Assembly: GCA_046313435.1 (NCBI GenBank) | Contig: JBKBYG010000018.1 | Location: forward strand, 1-34,643 | Reading direction: 5' to 3' | DNA: 34,643 nt | Source: JBKBYG01 sp046313435 | Lineage (GTDB): Bacteria; Pseudomonadota; Alphaproteobacteria; Rickettsiales; Arcanibacteraceae | Shown: positions 17,800 through 24,961 of the stretch, piece after piece | Layout of the letters: every line of letters starts with the position of its first letter | Position numbering within the stretch: position 1 is the stretch's first letter | Position numbers and translations under genes: made by a program | The notes under the pieces: generated by a model | The model's database searches: none | The model's input: the letters and a program-made list of their open reading frames with translations, nothing else | What the model was told of the DNA's origin: nothing

Positions 17800-18525
17800 A
17801 TGGCAGACGAAATTCCTTTAGCAATTAGAAATATAGATAAAAATTTCAACTCTGTTGAGATTTTAAAAGATATAAATTTTAATATTAAACAAGGTGAAAT
17901 TTTTGGTCTAGTTGGCCTTAATGGAGTGGGAAAAACCACTTTAATTAAAATAATTTTAGATCTTTTAACTCCTGATAAAGGAGAAGTAGAATTTTATGGA
18001 CAAAAACATAATATCCCTGAAAGTCGTGTTAATATAGCTTACTTACCAGAAAAATTTTACCCTTCCCAATTTTTAAAAGGGGAAGAGTTTATATCATTAG
18101 CTTTATCGTATTATAAAAAAGAATATGAATTTGATAAGGTAGAAGATATTGTAAATAAGCTTGATTTAGATCCAAAAGTTTTAAAATACAAGGTTAATAA
18201 ATATTCAAAGGGTATGAGTCAAAAGCTTGGACTATCTTCAATTTTTCTTTCAGAGGCTCCTTTATTAATTCTTGATGAACCAATGAGCGGTCTTGACCCG
18301 AAAGCTAGGATCCAATTAAAAAAATTGTTAATTGACTATACTAAAACTGATAAAACGATATTTTTTACTTCCCATATATTATCTGATATAGATGAAATAT
18401 GTAATCGAATTGCAGTACTAGATCATGGAAATATTATATTTATAGGCACTCCAGAAGAGTTTCGTGCGCAGCAAGGCGAAACTAATTTAGAGAAAGCCTT
18501 TCTAAAATCTATTCATATAGATTAA
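17800..18525 (+). CDS. ABC transporter ATP-binding protein
   Basis: A 241-residue nucleotide-binding domain of the CcmA/NatA-type. Walker A is GLNGVGKTT (residues 39-47), the signature is YSKGMSQK (about 138-145), Walker B is PLLILDEPMSGLD (about 155-167), and the switch histidine is in TSHILSD (about 190-196). It hydrolyses ATP to drive a membrane partner. An AGGA Shine-Dalgarno precedes the ATG, and the gene starts 17 bp after the previous stop, so it is the last gene of the same cluster. No permease with multiple membrane spans is present in the window. A clear terminator follows. Confidence 0.93.
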   Translation: MADEIPLAIRNIDKNFNSVEILKDINFNIKQGEIFGLVGLNGVGKTTLIKIILDLLTPDKGEVEFYGQKHNIPESRVNIAYLPEKFYPSQFLKGEEFISLALSYYKKEYEFDKVEDIVNKLDLDPKVLKYKVNKYSKGMSQKLGLSSIFLSEAPLLILDEPMSGLDPKARIQLKKLLIDYTKTDKTIFFTSHILSDIDEICNRIAVLDHGNIIFIGTPEEFRAQQGETNLEKAFLKSIHID

Positions 18526-18528
18526 AAT

Positions 18529-18553
18529 AAGGGCTTATAGAATGTAAGCCTTT
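18529..18553 (+). terminator. terminator of the 14461-18525 operon
   Basis: Hairpin with stem GGCTTA (18532-18537) and TAAGCC (18545-18550), extended by a G-T and A-T pairs, with a 7-nt loop and TTT after it. It begins 4 bases after the ABC ATPase stop codon. Confidence 0.75.
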
Positions 18554-18560
18554 AATAATT

Positions 18561-18597
18561 AGACCTCTCATCCAAGTGGGGGTTCTATAAGAGGTTT
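18561..18597 (-). terminator. hairpin at the 3' end of the 18608-19057 gene
   Basis: AGACCTCT (18561-18568) pairs with AGAGGTTT (18590-18597; one G-T pair) around a 21-nt loop. It lies 10 bp beyond the minus-strand stop at 18608, so it may end that transcript. The T run is weak. Confidence 0.45.
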
Positions 18598-18607
18598 ACT
18601 ATAATTC

Positions 18608-19057
18608 TTAATAGATTAAAGATTCAGTGCAAGGGATTTCGCCAACATGTTCAATTGCATGATCATAATCTTTATGGCCCCAATTTTCATATGTATCATG
18701 AAGCTTTTCTGTTAAAGGTATATAAATATCCTCATAAAATGGAGTTGCTAAGTATTCTGACCACCATGCCCCACCTTTAGAATTTACAAACCATACTAAA
18801 CTAACTTTTGATGCAAGTGCTACTACAGGGTTCCATTTTGTACCATATGTAGGTAAATGAAAATACTCTAATGCAGTTAATAATGCAAAGTTGATAAAAT
18901 CACCTGTAGATTTATCTACAACTAATGCCTGTCCAGTCTTTGTAGATAAGTCAGTAAAATATTTCTCATTTGAATGAGGATGTTTTTGATTTTGAGCAGT
19001 GAGTAATTCTTCTAATCTTTCTAAACGTTCTAAAATTAAATCTTCTTTTGTTGTCAT
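18608..19057 (-). CDS. small protein of unknown function (paralogue of 19177-19695)
   Basis: A 149-residue protein I do not recognise. It opens MTTKEDLILERLERLEELL, an amphipathic helix or coiled coil with a Leu heptad. A middle segment contains FINFALLTALEYFHLPTYG, then an aromatic, weakly hydrophobic stretch VSLVWFVNSKGGAWWSEYLATPF with EDIYIP, then a polar His/Asp-rich tail. The start and the 'W-x-EYxATPxxE-IY-P' segment match the neighbour at 19177-19695, including DNA-level similarity over the first eight codons. There is no signal peptide. It may associate with membranes through the amphipathic segment; this is inference. Confidence 0.7.
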   Translation of the reverse strand: MTTKEDLILERLERLEELLTAQNQKHPHSNEKYFTDLSTKTGQALVVDKSTGDFINFALLTALEYFHLPTYGTKWNPVVALASKVSLVWFVNSKGGAWWSEYLATPFYEDIYIPLTEKLHDTYENWGHKDYDHAIEHVGEIPCTESLIY

Positions 19058-19142
19058 GATTATTTATTGATCCTTAACATAAGTTAATTGAAACTAAGCT
19101 ATACATTATTTAAAAAAATATTTCAATATAAATATTGTAAAA

Positions 19143-19162
19143 TTTAACAAATTTTTGTTAAA
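19143..19162 (-). terminator. hairpin terminator of the 19177-19695 gene
   Basis: Perfect 8-bp stem TTTAACAA (19143-19150) and TTGTTAAA (19155-19162) with a 4-nt loop. On the minus strand it is followed by a T-rich run and lies 14 bp beyond the stop codon. Confidence 0.55.
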
Positions 19163-19176
19163 TAAATTAAAATATG

Positions 19177-19695
19177 TTAGTATATTTTAATATTAGGGTT
19201 GTGTAACAATAGGTCTGAGTAATTTTCACCCATATATTCTAAAGGCTTATAATAGTCATTAATTTTTAAAGAAATCTCATCTTTAATCTCATGTGCAGAA
19301 ATATAGAGCTCCTTAGCAACACTATTTGCCTCTTCTTTGATAGGATCATAAATATATTCATGGATAGGAGTAGCAATATATTCGGCAAGTCCCGGAGCTA
19401 TTATTCCTTTAACCATCCAAGCTAAACCTAACTTAAACGCAAAACCTTTGAGATAAGCTGATGTAAGACCTGCTTTCCAGTCTCCCCCACTAAAATATAA
19501 TTGTACGGCCTCAAATAATGTCTTATCCATGACTGACCATTGTATCATCAGCTTAATTACATCATTATAATATTTGACTGTATCATTATGTAGCTTGTTA
19601 GACGAATAAGATGATTTTAATGACCTATCTAAATTGTCAACTTTTCGTGTAAGAGCTCGTATTTCTTCTAATATTAAATCTTCTTTTGTTTTCAT
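19177..19695 (-). CDS. small protein of unknown function (paralogue of 18608-19057)
   Basis: A 172-residue protein not recognised. It begins MKTKEDLILEEIRALTRKV, a coiled-coil-like start almost the same as its downstream paralogue. A hydrophobic central region (about 75-125) includes LKGFAFKLGLAWMVKGIIAP and the motif LAEYIATPIHEYIYDPIKE, which in part resembles the conserved IHEY segment of the three genes at 30902-32558. It lies 5 bp after the tmk stop codon, so it is probably co-transcribed with tmk by readthrough. No Shine-Dalgarno is evident; coupling to tmk translation is possible. Confidence 0.7.
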   Translation of the reverse strand: MKTKEDLILEEIRALTRKVDNLDRSLKSSYSSNKLHNDTVKYYNDVIKLMIQWSVMDKTLFEAVQLYFSGGDWKAGLTSAYLKGFAFKLGLAWMVKGIIAPGLAEYIATPIHEYIYDPIKEEANSVAKELYISAHEIKDEISLKINDYYKPLEYMGENYSDLLLHNPNIKIY

Positions 19696-19700
19696 AACTA

Positions 19701-20354
19701 TTAATAATTTTCTATAGGGCGCAAGGATAAGTCATATTTCTTATTCATTATTTCAATAATTGATTCATGTATCTCATTAATTTCTTTTGCACCATTAAGT
19801 ATTATACATCTTTCTATATTATGTTTAGCTATTTCTCTAAATCCGTTTTGCAAATTTTTATGGAAAGTTAAATCCATCTTTTCATATCGATCCTCTAAGC
19901 CGTTTCTAGATGCTGCACGCATTAAACCAACTTCAATTTCTGCGTCTAATATAAAAGTAACATCCGGGTAAAACTCACCAATAAGTAATCCATATATTTT
20001 TTTAATAGTCTCTATATCAATTTTATGCCCATATCCTTGATAAGCGATTGTAGAGTCTATAAATCTATCGCAAATTACAAACTGACCTTTATTCAAAGCT
20101 GGCTTAATTACTTTTAAAACATGCTCATTACGAGCTGCCATTACTAGTAATAACTCTGTAATTTTATCCAGACTTCCAGGTTCGCCTTTAACTAAAATAT
20201 CTCGTATTAATTCAGCTTCTTTTGTTCCTCCAGGCTCTCTCGTATGTATGAAATCAATATTAGAATTTCTAAGACTACCAGCTAAAAGCTTACTTTGAGT
20301 AGTTTTTCCACTACCTTCAACACCTTCAAATGTTATAAAAAGAGATTTGTTCAT
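19701..20354 (-). CDS. tmk: thymidylate kinase
   Basis: About 217 residues from the ATG at 20354, which gives the family start MNKSLFITFEG; an ATG three codons upstream (20363) is also possible. It phosphorylates dTMP to dTDP. Motifs are all present: P-loop FEGVEGSGKTTQ (about 8-19), the DR(Y/F) motif in CDRFIDSTIAYQGYG (about 93-107), and the LID region RNGLEDRYE (about 145-153). Length is normal (about 205-220). Two residue stretches, THTREPGGT-like (HTREPGGTKEAE), also fit. It is divergent from miaB, with 156 bp between them. Confidence 0.96.
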   Translation of the reverse strand: MNKSLFITFEGVEGSGKTTQSKLLAGSLRNSNIDFIHTREPGGTKEAELIRDILVKGEPGSLDKITELLLVMAARNEHVLKVIKPALNKGQFVICDRFIDSTIAYQGYGHKIDIETIKKIYGLLIGEFYPDVTFILDAEIEVGLMRAASRNGLEDRYEKMDLTFHKNLQNGFREIAKHNIERCIILNGAKEINEIHESIIEIMNKKYDLSLRPIENY

Positions 20355-20519
20355 GAGCACCATAAAAGGACATTAATATATAGATTAAGATTTAAAGGTA
20401 AAGTGAATTTTTCTAGCACAGGAAATTTATTTGTGTTATACGTTAATTTAAATAAATAAATTCCACTTTTTAATTTCAATTTATTAAAATCATAAAATTT
20501 TCGGTAGTAAAGAACAAAA

Positions 20520-21887
20520 ATGGAAAAAGAAGTAAAGAAAAAGCTATTTATAAAATCTTACGGATGTCAAATGAATGTATATGATTCGCTTAAAATGTCC
20601 GAATTATTGCAGCCATTTGGGTATGAGACATCTGACAGCCCTGATGATGCAGACATGGTTGTATTAAACACATGTCATATTCGAGAAAAAGCAGCAGAAA
20701 AGGTATATTCAGAGCTAGGAAGAATGAAAGCTCATAAAGAAGCAAAAAAAGCCAGTGGAAGCGATATGATTATTGCGGTCGCTGGATGTGTAGGTCAGGC
20801 TGAAGGCGAAGAAATATTTAAACGAGCTTCATGCGTTGATATTGTAGTAGGTCCTCAATCATATCATAATTTACCTACATTAATTACTGAAGCTGCTCGC
20901 AAAAAAGGAAAGGTAATAAATCTTGATTTTGCCCCAGAGCCAAAATTTGATTCATTAATGCAAGATACTGCTTCACAAGGAGTGAGTGCATTTTTATCCA
21001 TTCAGGAAGGCTGCAATGAATTTTGTAAATTTTGTGTAGTTCCTTATACTAGAGGAGCAGAATTTTCAAGGCCGGTTCATGAGATTTACCGAGAAACAAC
21101 AAAATTAGTTTCACTTGGTGCTATTGAAATCACATTGCTTGGACAAAATGTTAATGGTTATAATGGCGCGGGGCTTGAAGGTGAAGCTTCATCACTTGGT
21201 CAGCTAGTTAAATATTTAGCGAAGATTGATCAAATTAAGCGCATACGCTATATGACCTCCCATCCAAGAAGCATGTTTGATGATTTAATTGAAGCTCATG
21301 GTTCTGAAGAAAAATTAATGCCTTTCTTGCACTTACCAATTCAGTCTGGCTCAGATAAGATCCTTAAGTCCATGAACAGAAAACACACCGTAAGTGAATA
21401 TATGCACACTATTGAAAAATTGCTGAAAGTAAGGCCTGATATGGCATTTTCCTCTGATTTTATAGTAGGTTATCCAGGTGAAACTGATGAAGACTTCAAG
21501 CAAACAGTAAAAATTGTTGAAGATATAGGTTATGCTCAGTGCTATTCATTCAAATATAGTCCAAGACCGGGAACTCCTGCTTCAATTATGGAAAACCAAG
21601 TAGATGAAAAAATTAAGTCAGAAAGACTTGCCATATTACAAGAAGTTATAACCAGTCATCAAGAAAAATTTAATAGAAGTTCTATAGGCAAAACTATGGA
21701 AGTATTATTTGACCGCACAGGCAAATTTGAAGGCCAATTACTTGGAAAAAGCCCTTATATGCAATCAGTATATATAAATGATTCAAGCAAATATCATGGG
21801 CAATTAGTAAAAGTGGAAATTACTCAAGCTTTTCAAAATAGCTTGTCTGGTATAGTAATTGATGATGAGCTTAGTAAAGTAGCATAA
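20520..21887 (+). CDS. miaB: tRNA-2-methylthio-N6-dimethylallyladenosine synthase (MiaB)
   Basis: A 455-residue radical SAM methylthiotransferase of normal length. The UPF0004 N-terminal domain carries the auxiliary-cluster cysteines in GCQMN, LNTCHIREKA and VAGCVGQ. The radical SAM CxxxCxxC motif is EGCNEFCKFC (Cys165, 169 and 172). A C-terminal TRAM domain begins about residue 380. It adds a methylthio group to i6A37 in tRNAs reading UNN codons. The HIREKA form and overall pattern indicate MiaB rather than RimO or MtaB. The next gene begins within 6 bases of the stop, so they form an operon. Confidence 0.96.
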   Translation: MEKEVKKKLFIKSYGCQMNVYDSLKMSELLQPFGYETSDSPDDADMVVLNTCHIREKAAEKVYSELGRMKAHKEAKKASGSDMIIAVAGCVGQAEGEEIFKRASCVDIVVGPQSYHNLPTLITEAARKKGKVINLDFAPEPKFDSLMQDTASQGVSAFLSIQEGCNEFCKFCVVPYTRGAEFSRPVHEIYRETTKLVSLGAIEITLLGQNVNGYNGAGLEGEASSLGQLVKYLAKIDQIKRIRYMTSHPRSMFDDLIEAHGSEEKLMPFLHLPIQSGSDKILKSMNRKHTVSEYMHTIEKLLKVRPDMAFSSDFIVGYPGETDEDFKQTVKIVEDIGYAQCYSFKYSPRPGTPASIMENQVDEKIKSERLAILQEVITSHQEKFNRSSIGKTMEVLFDRTGKFEGQLLGKSPYMQSVYINDSSKYHGQLVKVEITQAFQNSLSGIVIDDELSKVA

Positions 21888-21892
21888 TTTTG

Positions 21893-22750
21893 ATGAATGG
21901 AACTGTAAATAGAGCAAATATTTTAGGTGTAAGCTGGATGATTAATGCAGCTTTTACCTTAAGTGTTATGATTTTGATAGTTAATCATTTAGCTAATGTT
22001 CATAGTTTCATTATTTTTGCTACTAGCTCACTAATTGCTGCAATCTGTTCTGCATGTTATATAATTTTTACTAAAAAATCATTTAAAGTTAAAAGAATTT
22101 ATGGCTATTTATTAAGGGCTCTTTTTGGGTCTGTAAGTATGGTAATGTGGTTTCATACAGTGAAATCAATTCCAGTTACTGAAGCAACTTCAATAAGTTT
22201 TCTAACACCCCTACTCAATTCTTTATGCGCAATATTAATTCTAAAAGAAAGTTTTTCTTACAAAAATTTTCTTTCTCTTATTGTAGGGTTTATTGGCGCT
22301 ATTATTATGCTGCAACCTATGTTTGTAAATTTTAATTATGGATATTTCTTAGCATTAGTGACTGTAATAATATGGGTAATTACTGATTTACTGACCAAAA
22401 TTCAGGCCAGAACTGATGAAACAATTATCCAATGTTTTTACATAAGCTTGTTTACATTTTTATTCTGCCTTCCCTTTGCCATTTCAGTATGGCAGAACTT
22501 AAATGCAAATGAAATTAAATGGCTTATAATTTTAGGCCTATTTCAATTCTTCAATTTATACTCTCTTTTTAAAGCTTATTCCTATGCTAACCTAAGCCTT
22601 ATAGTTCCATTTGATTTTACTCGCCTTATATTTACTGCAATATTTGCATATTTTATTTTAGGCGAAACAGTTTCTTTAAATTCCTATTTTGGCGCTATTA
22701 TAATTTTAATAAGCGTTATATATTTAGGGAGAAACTCTATTAAAAGTTAA
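21893..22750 (+). CDS. EamA/DMT-superfamily transporter
   Basis: About 285 residues from the ATG at 21893 (a TTG lies one codon earlier). About ten hydrophobic spans are visible, arranged as two EamA repeats; motifs include RALFGSVSMVMWFHTVKSIP and PVTEATSISFLTPLLNSLCA in the first half and a matching FILGETVSLNSYFGAIIIL near the end. These proteins move metabolites across the inner membrane; Rickettsial members include S-adenosylmethionine carriers, but the substrate here cannot be read from sequence. It begins 5 bp after the miaB stop. There is no good Shine-Dalgarno, consistent with coupling to miaB. Confidence 0.88.
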   Translation: MNGTVNRANILGVSWMINAAFTLSVMILIVNHLANVHSFIIFATSSLIAAICSACYIIFTKKSFKVKRIYGYLLRALFGSVSMVMWFHTVKSIPVTEATSISFLTPLLNSLCAILILKESFSYKNFLSLIVGFIGAIIMLQPMFVNFNYGYFLALVTVIIWVITDLLTKIQARTDETIIQCFYISLFTFLFCLPFAISVWQNLNANEIKWLIILGLFQFFNLYSLFKAYSYANLSLIVPFDFTRLIFTAIFAYFILGETVSLNSYFGAIIILISVIYLGRNSIKS

Positions 22751-22765
22751 AAATTTTACTATAAG

Positions 22766-22859
22766 TTCTACTTTTAATTATTAGTTAATATATTTACTCT
22801 ATTATAAATTATAGTTAAATAAATTATAAAAGTTAAATGGAGTAGACAATGTCTAAGAA
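22766..22859 (+). repeat. upstream repeat, copy 1 (promoter and start of 22849 gene)
   Basis: A 94-bp stretch that recurs at 24868-24961 with a single difference (A or C just before the ATGGAG Shine-Dalgarno). It covers the AT-rich promoter region, the GGAG ribosome site and the first codons (ATG TCT AAG AA), so both paralogous genes have the same control region. Confidence 0.95.
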
Positions 22860-24753
22860 CAAATCCTCAACTCAACCACAAAATATTGATCAACTTTATG
22901 TTAGGGAGATATTTAAAGGGAAACTAAATCTTCCAAATTTGAAGTTAAACGATATATATGCTGAATGGCAAAAAGTAACTACTGTAAAAGATGTAGCTTC
23001 TACTGATGCAAATTATAATAAAATAATTGAAGAATTTCTCAGGGATACTAAACTTAGAAAAGATAATATAAAAATTGATTTTAAAAATACTCGTAAAAAG
23101 ATAGATAAAATTAAAAATAAGGAAAAATTTGGTGAAGCATACGCAGATTTTTTAAAAGATGAAAGAGACGCAGAATCAACATGGTTACAATTCAATACTA
23201 ATGTTTTAAGAAACATACTAAAGCTACAAAAAAGTGAACTACATTTGGAACTATCAGATGAATCAAAAGTTTTAATATCAAAGTTCATTATTGATAATAA
23301 TTTAAAAGAAGCTGATTTAGGATTTTCAATTCTTGATTCATATCATTTACTTAATAAACGATACAAAGAAAAATTTAAGAAAAAATACTACGAGCCAGAA
23401 TTCAAGAAAGAGTTAGATGATAGCGAATTACCTGAATTGATAAAAGATCAAGAAGATTTGAACTCTATATCCAGGTTTTACCAAACTCAAACAAGAGGTA
23501 AAACTGAAAACGAAATTTCTTTAATTACTCAATTGACGCAAGAAAAAATTACAGACTACGTTGATAGCGCAATTTTAAGAAACCAAAAAAATGAGCTTAA
23601 ATTAATACTTGAAAACGTCAAGCCTGTTTTATTGAATCCCATCCAGCTTTTAAAATTATCTGATAAAGCTAAAGCTAAAAATTTGAATGCAATGGCTGAT
23701 ATGTTACAAGATGCTTCAATGGAATTTAATACAAAAAAATTTGTCAATGAAATAACCTCAAGAACATCAGTTAAGCATCCAGTAGCAAGTTTTGAAAAAA
23801 TAAACAATTATTATAAGAATGCTTCAAAACTGCTTAAAGGAAATTTTGATAAAGAGACAGAATTTTGTACTGAAGAAGTTTCAAAAGTCTTAAATGCTGT
23901 TATCGCAAAAGCAGACATGGCCTTGGTTAAACATATATTAAAAAGCATTCATCCTGATATTTTCCCTCATGAGTCAAAAATTGAAGCTTTAAATCTTGCT
24001 GCAAAAAATGGTTCTTTAGATATTGCTGATTTAATACTTAATAATAGTAGATCTTTAGTTAAACCTAGCTTAATTGCAGATAAAGAGCTTAACATGGAAG
24101 CTCGCATGTTGCTTATAACTAAAGGTGCTGATCCTAAAGATTTAAAACCTATAAAAGGAAAATTATCAAAAGAAGAAATTTCTAAATTAAAAGAATTTAA
24201 GAAGGAAGTTGATAAATTTGAGAAAGGACTATATAGGGAAGACAAATTACAAGCATTAGTTGAAATTTCAGGTATTGTAGAACAAGTTGAAACAATGTTA
24301 TTTTCTTCTTTAGGAAAAATAAAAGTTAAAGATTTTGAGGTTGCAAGCTTAAAATCGGATCTTATGAAAGATAAAGACTTAAGTAAAGATTTTAAAAATT
24401 ACTCTGATAAAGCTGTTGATTTGTTTATAAAGATTGCTGTAAAGAAGCATAATAAGGAAATTACTCCTAGAAATATGCTTGAAAAAATGGTTGATTTAGT
24501 AAATGAAAATTTCAAATCTTTAAAAGATTTATTTCAAGATTCTAAAGGTAAAAAAGAAATTACAGTTGCTAAAAAATCTATTATTGATGGTGCATCTAAA
24601 GAAGATAAAAAAGCTTTCGATGAAGCGTTAGGTAAAATGCTAAAAACTGGCATGAAAAAAGCAGAGCGTGACGAGACAGTTAAAGAAACTTTCAAATCTA
24701 AACTTGAAGAAAAATCTGCTAGTAAAACTGTAAATCCAGGACGTAAGAAATAA
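22849..24753 (+). CDS. large helical protein with ankyrin-like block, paralogue of 24951-27044
   Basis: A 634-residue, Lys/Glu-rich, mostly helical protein without signal peptide or membrane span. The N-terminal 350 residues are not recognised. A central block (about 362-463) contains two ankyrin-like units: ALNLAAKNGSLDIADLILNN and ARMLLITKGADPKDL. It is nearly identical to the downstream paralogue. The region after that is unique until the last 38 residues, which are again shared and end SASKTVNPGRKK. The Shine-Dalgarno is GGAG, 6 bp before ATG. It has its own promoter and strong terminator. A secreted effector is a reasonable guess given the ankyrin-like units and basic C-terminus, but nothing directly shows it. 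Confidence 0.85.
   Translation: MSKNKSSTQPQNIDQLYVREIFKGKLNLPNLKLNDIYAEWQKVTTVKDVASTDANYNKIIEEFLRDTKLRKDNIKIDFKNTRKKIDKIKNKEKFGEAYADFLKDERDAESTWLQFNTNVLRNILKLQKSELHLELSDESKVLISKFIIDNNLKEADLGFSILDSYHLLNKRYKEKFKKKYYEPEFKKELDDSELPELIKDQEDLNSISRFYQTQTRGKTENEISLITQLTQEKITDYVDSAILRNQKNELKLILENVKPVLLNPIQLLKLSDKAKAKNLNAMADMLQDASMEFNTKKFVNEITSRTSVKHPVASFEKINNYYKNASKLLKGNFDKETEFCTEEVSKVLNAVIAKADMALVKHILKSIHPDIFPHESKIEALNLAAKNGSLDIADLILNNSRSLVKPSLIADKELNMEARMLLITKGADPKDLKPIKGKLSKEEISKLKEFKKEVDKFEKGLYREDKLQALVEISGIVEQVETMLFSSLGKIKVKDFEVASLKSDLMKDKDLSKDFKNYSDKAVDLFIKIAVKKHNKEITPRNMLEKMVDLVNENFKSLKDLFQDSKGKKEITVAKKSIIDGASKEDKKAFDEALGKMLKTGMKKAERDETVKETFKSKLEEKSASKTVNPGRKK
23932..24238 (+). repeat. ankyrin-like coding block, copy 1
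   Basis: About 307 bp that align without indels to 26205-26511, with only scattered substitutions. It encodes HPDIFPHESKI, AAKNGSLDIADLILNN and the KEEISKLKEFKKEVDKFEKG region. Sequence on both sides diverges, so the block is a conserved island between paralogues. Confidence 0.9.
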
Positions 24754-24819
24754 TTTATTTCTAATCTGTCAACTTTAAAACTTAAGGCTCTTGATTCAAT
24801 ATTTGAATCAAGAGCCTTT
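24637..24819 (+). repeat. 3' repeat, copy 1 (C-terminal codons plus terminator)
   Basis: 183 bp that match 26928-27110 with about two differences. It holds the last 38 codons, the stop codon, the spacer and the terminator hairpin. The preservation of untranslated sequence means this is a recent copy or a gene-conversion tract, not only protein-level selection. Confidence 0.95.
24784..24819 (+). terminator. strong rho-independent terminator, copy 1
   Basis: Perfect 16-bp stem (24784-24799 with 24803-24818; AAGGCTCTTGATTCAA arm) and a 3-nt loop, followed by TTTC. Its twin lies at 27075-27112. Confidence 0.9.
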
Positions 24820-24867
24820 CTCATATGACTAGTCTAAGACTTAAATTTTAAAAAAATTAATCTTCAA

Positions 24868-24961
24868 TTCTACTTTTAATTATTAGTTAATATATTTACT
24901 CTATTATAAATTATAGTTAAATAAATTATAAAAGTTCAATGGAGTAGACAATGTCTAAGAA
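24868..24961 (+). repeat. upstream repeat, copy 2 (promoter and start of 24951 gene)
   Basis: Second copy of the 94-bp control region found at 22766-22859, one mismatch. It directs the downstream paralogue. Confidence 0.95.
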
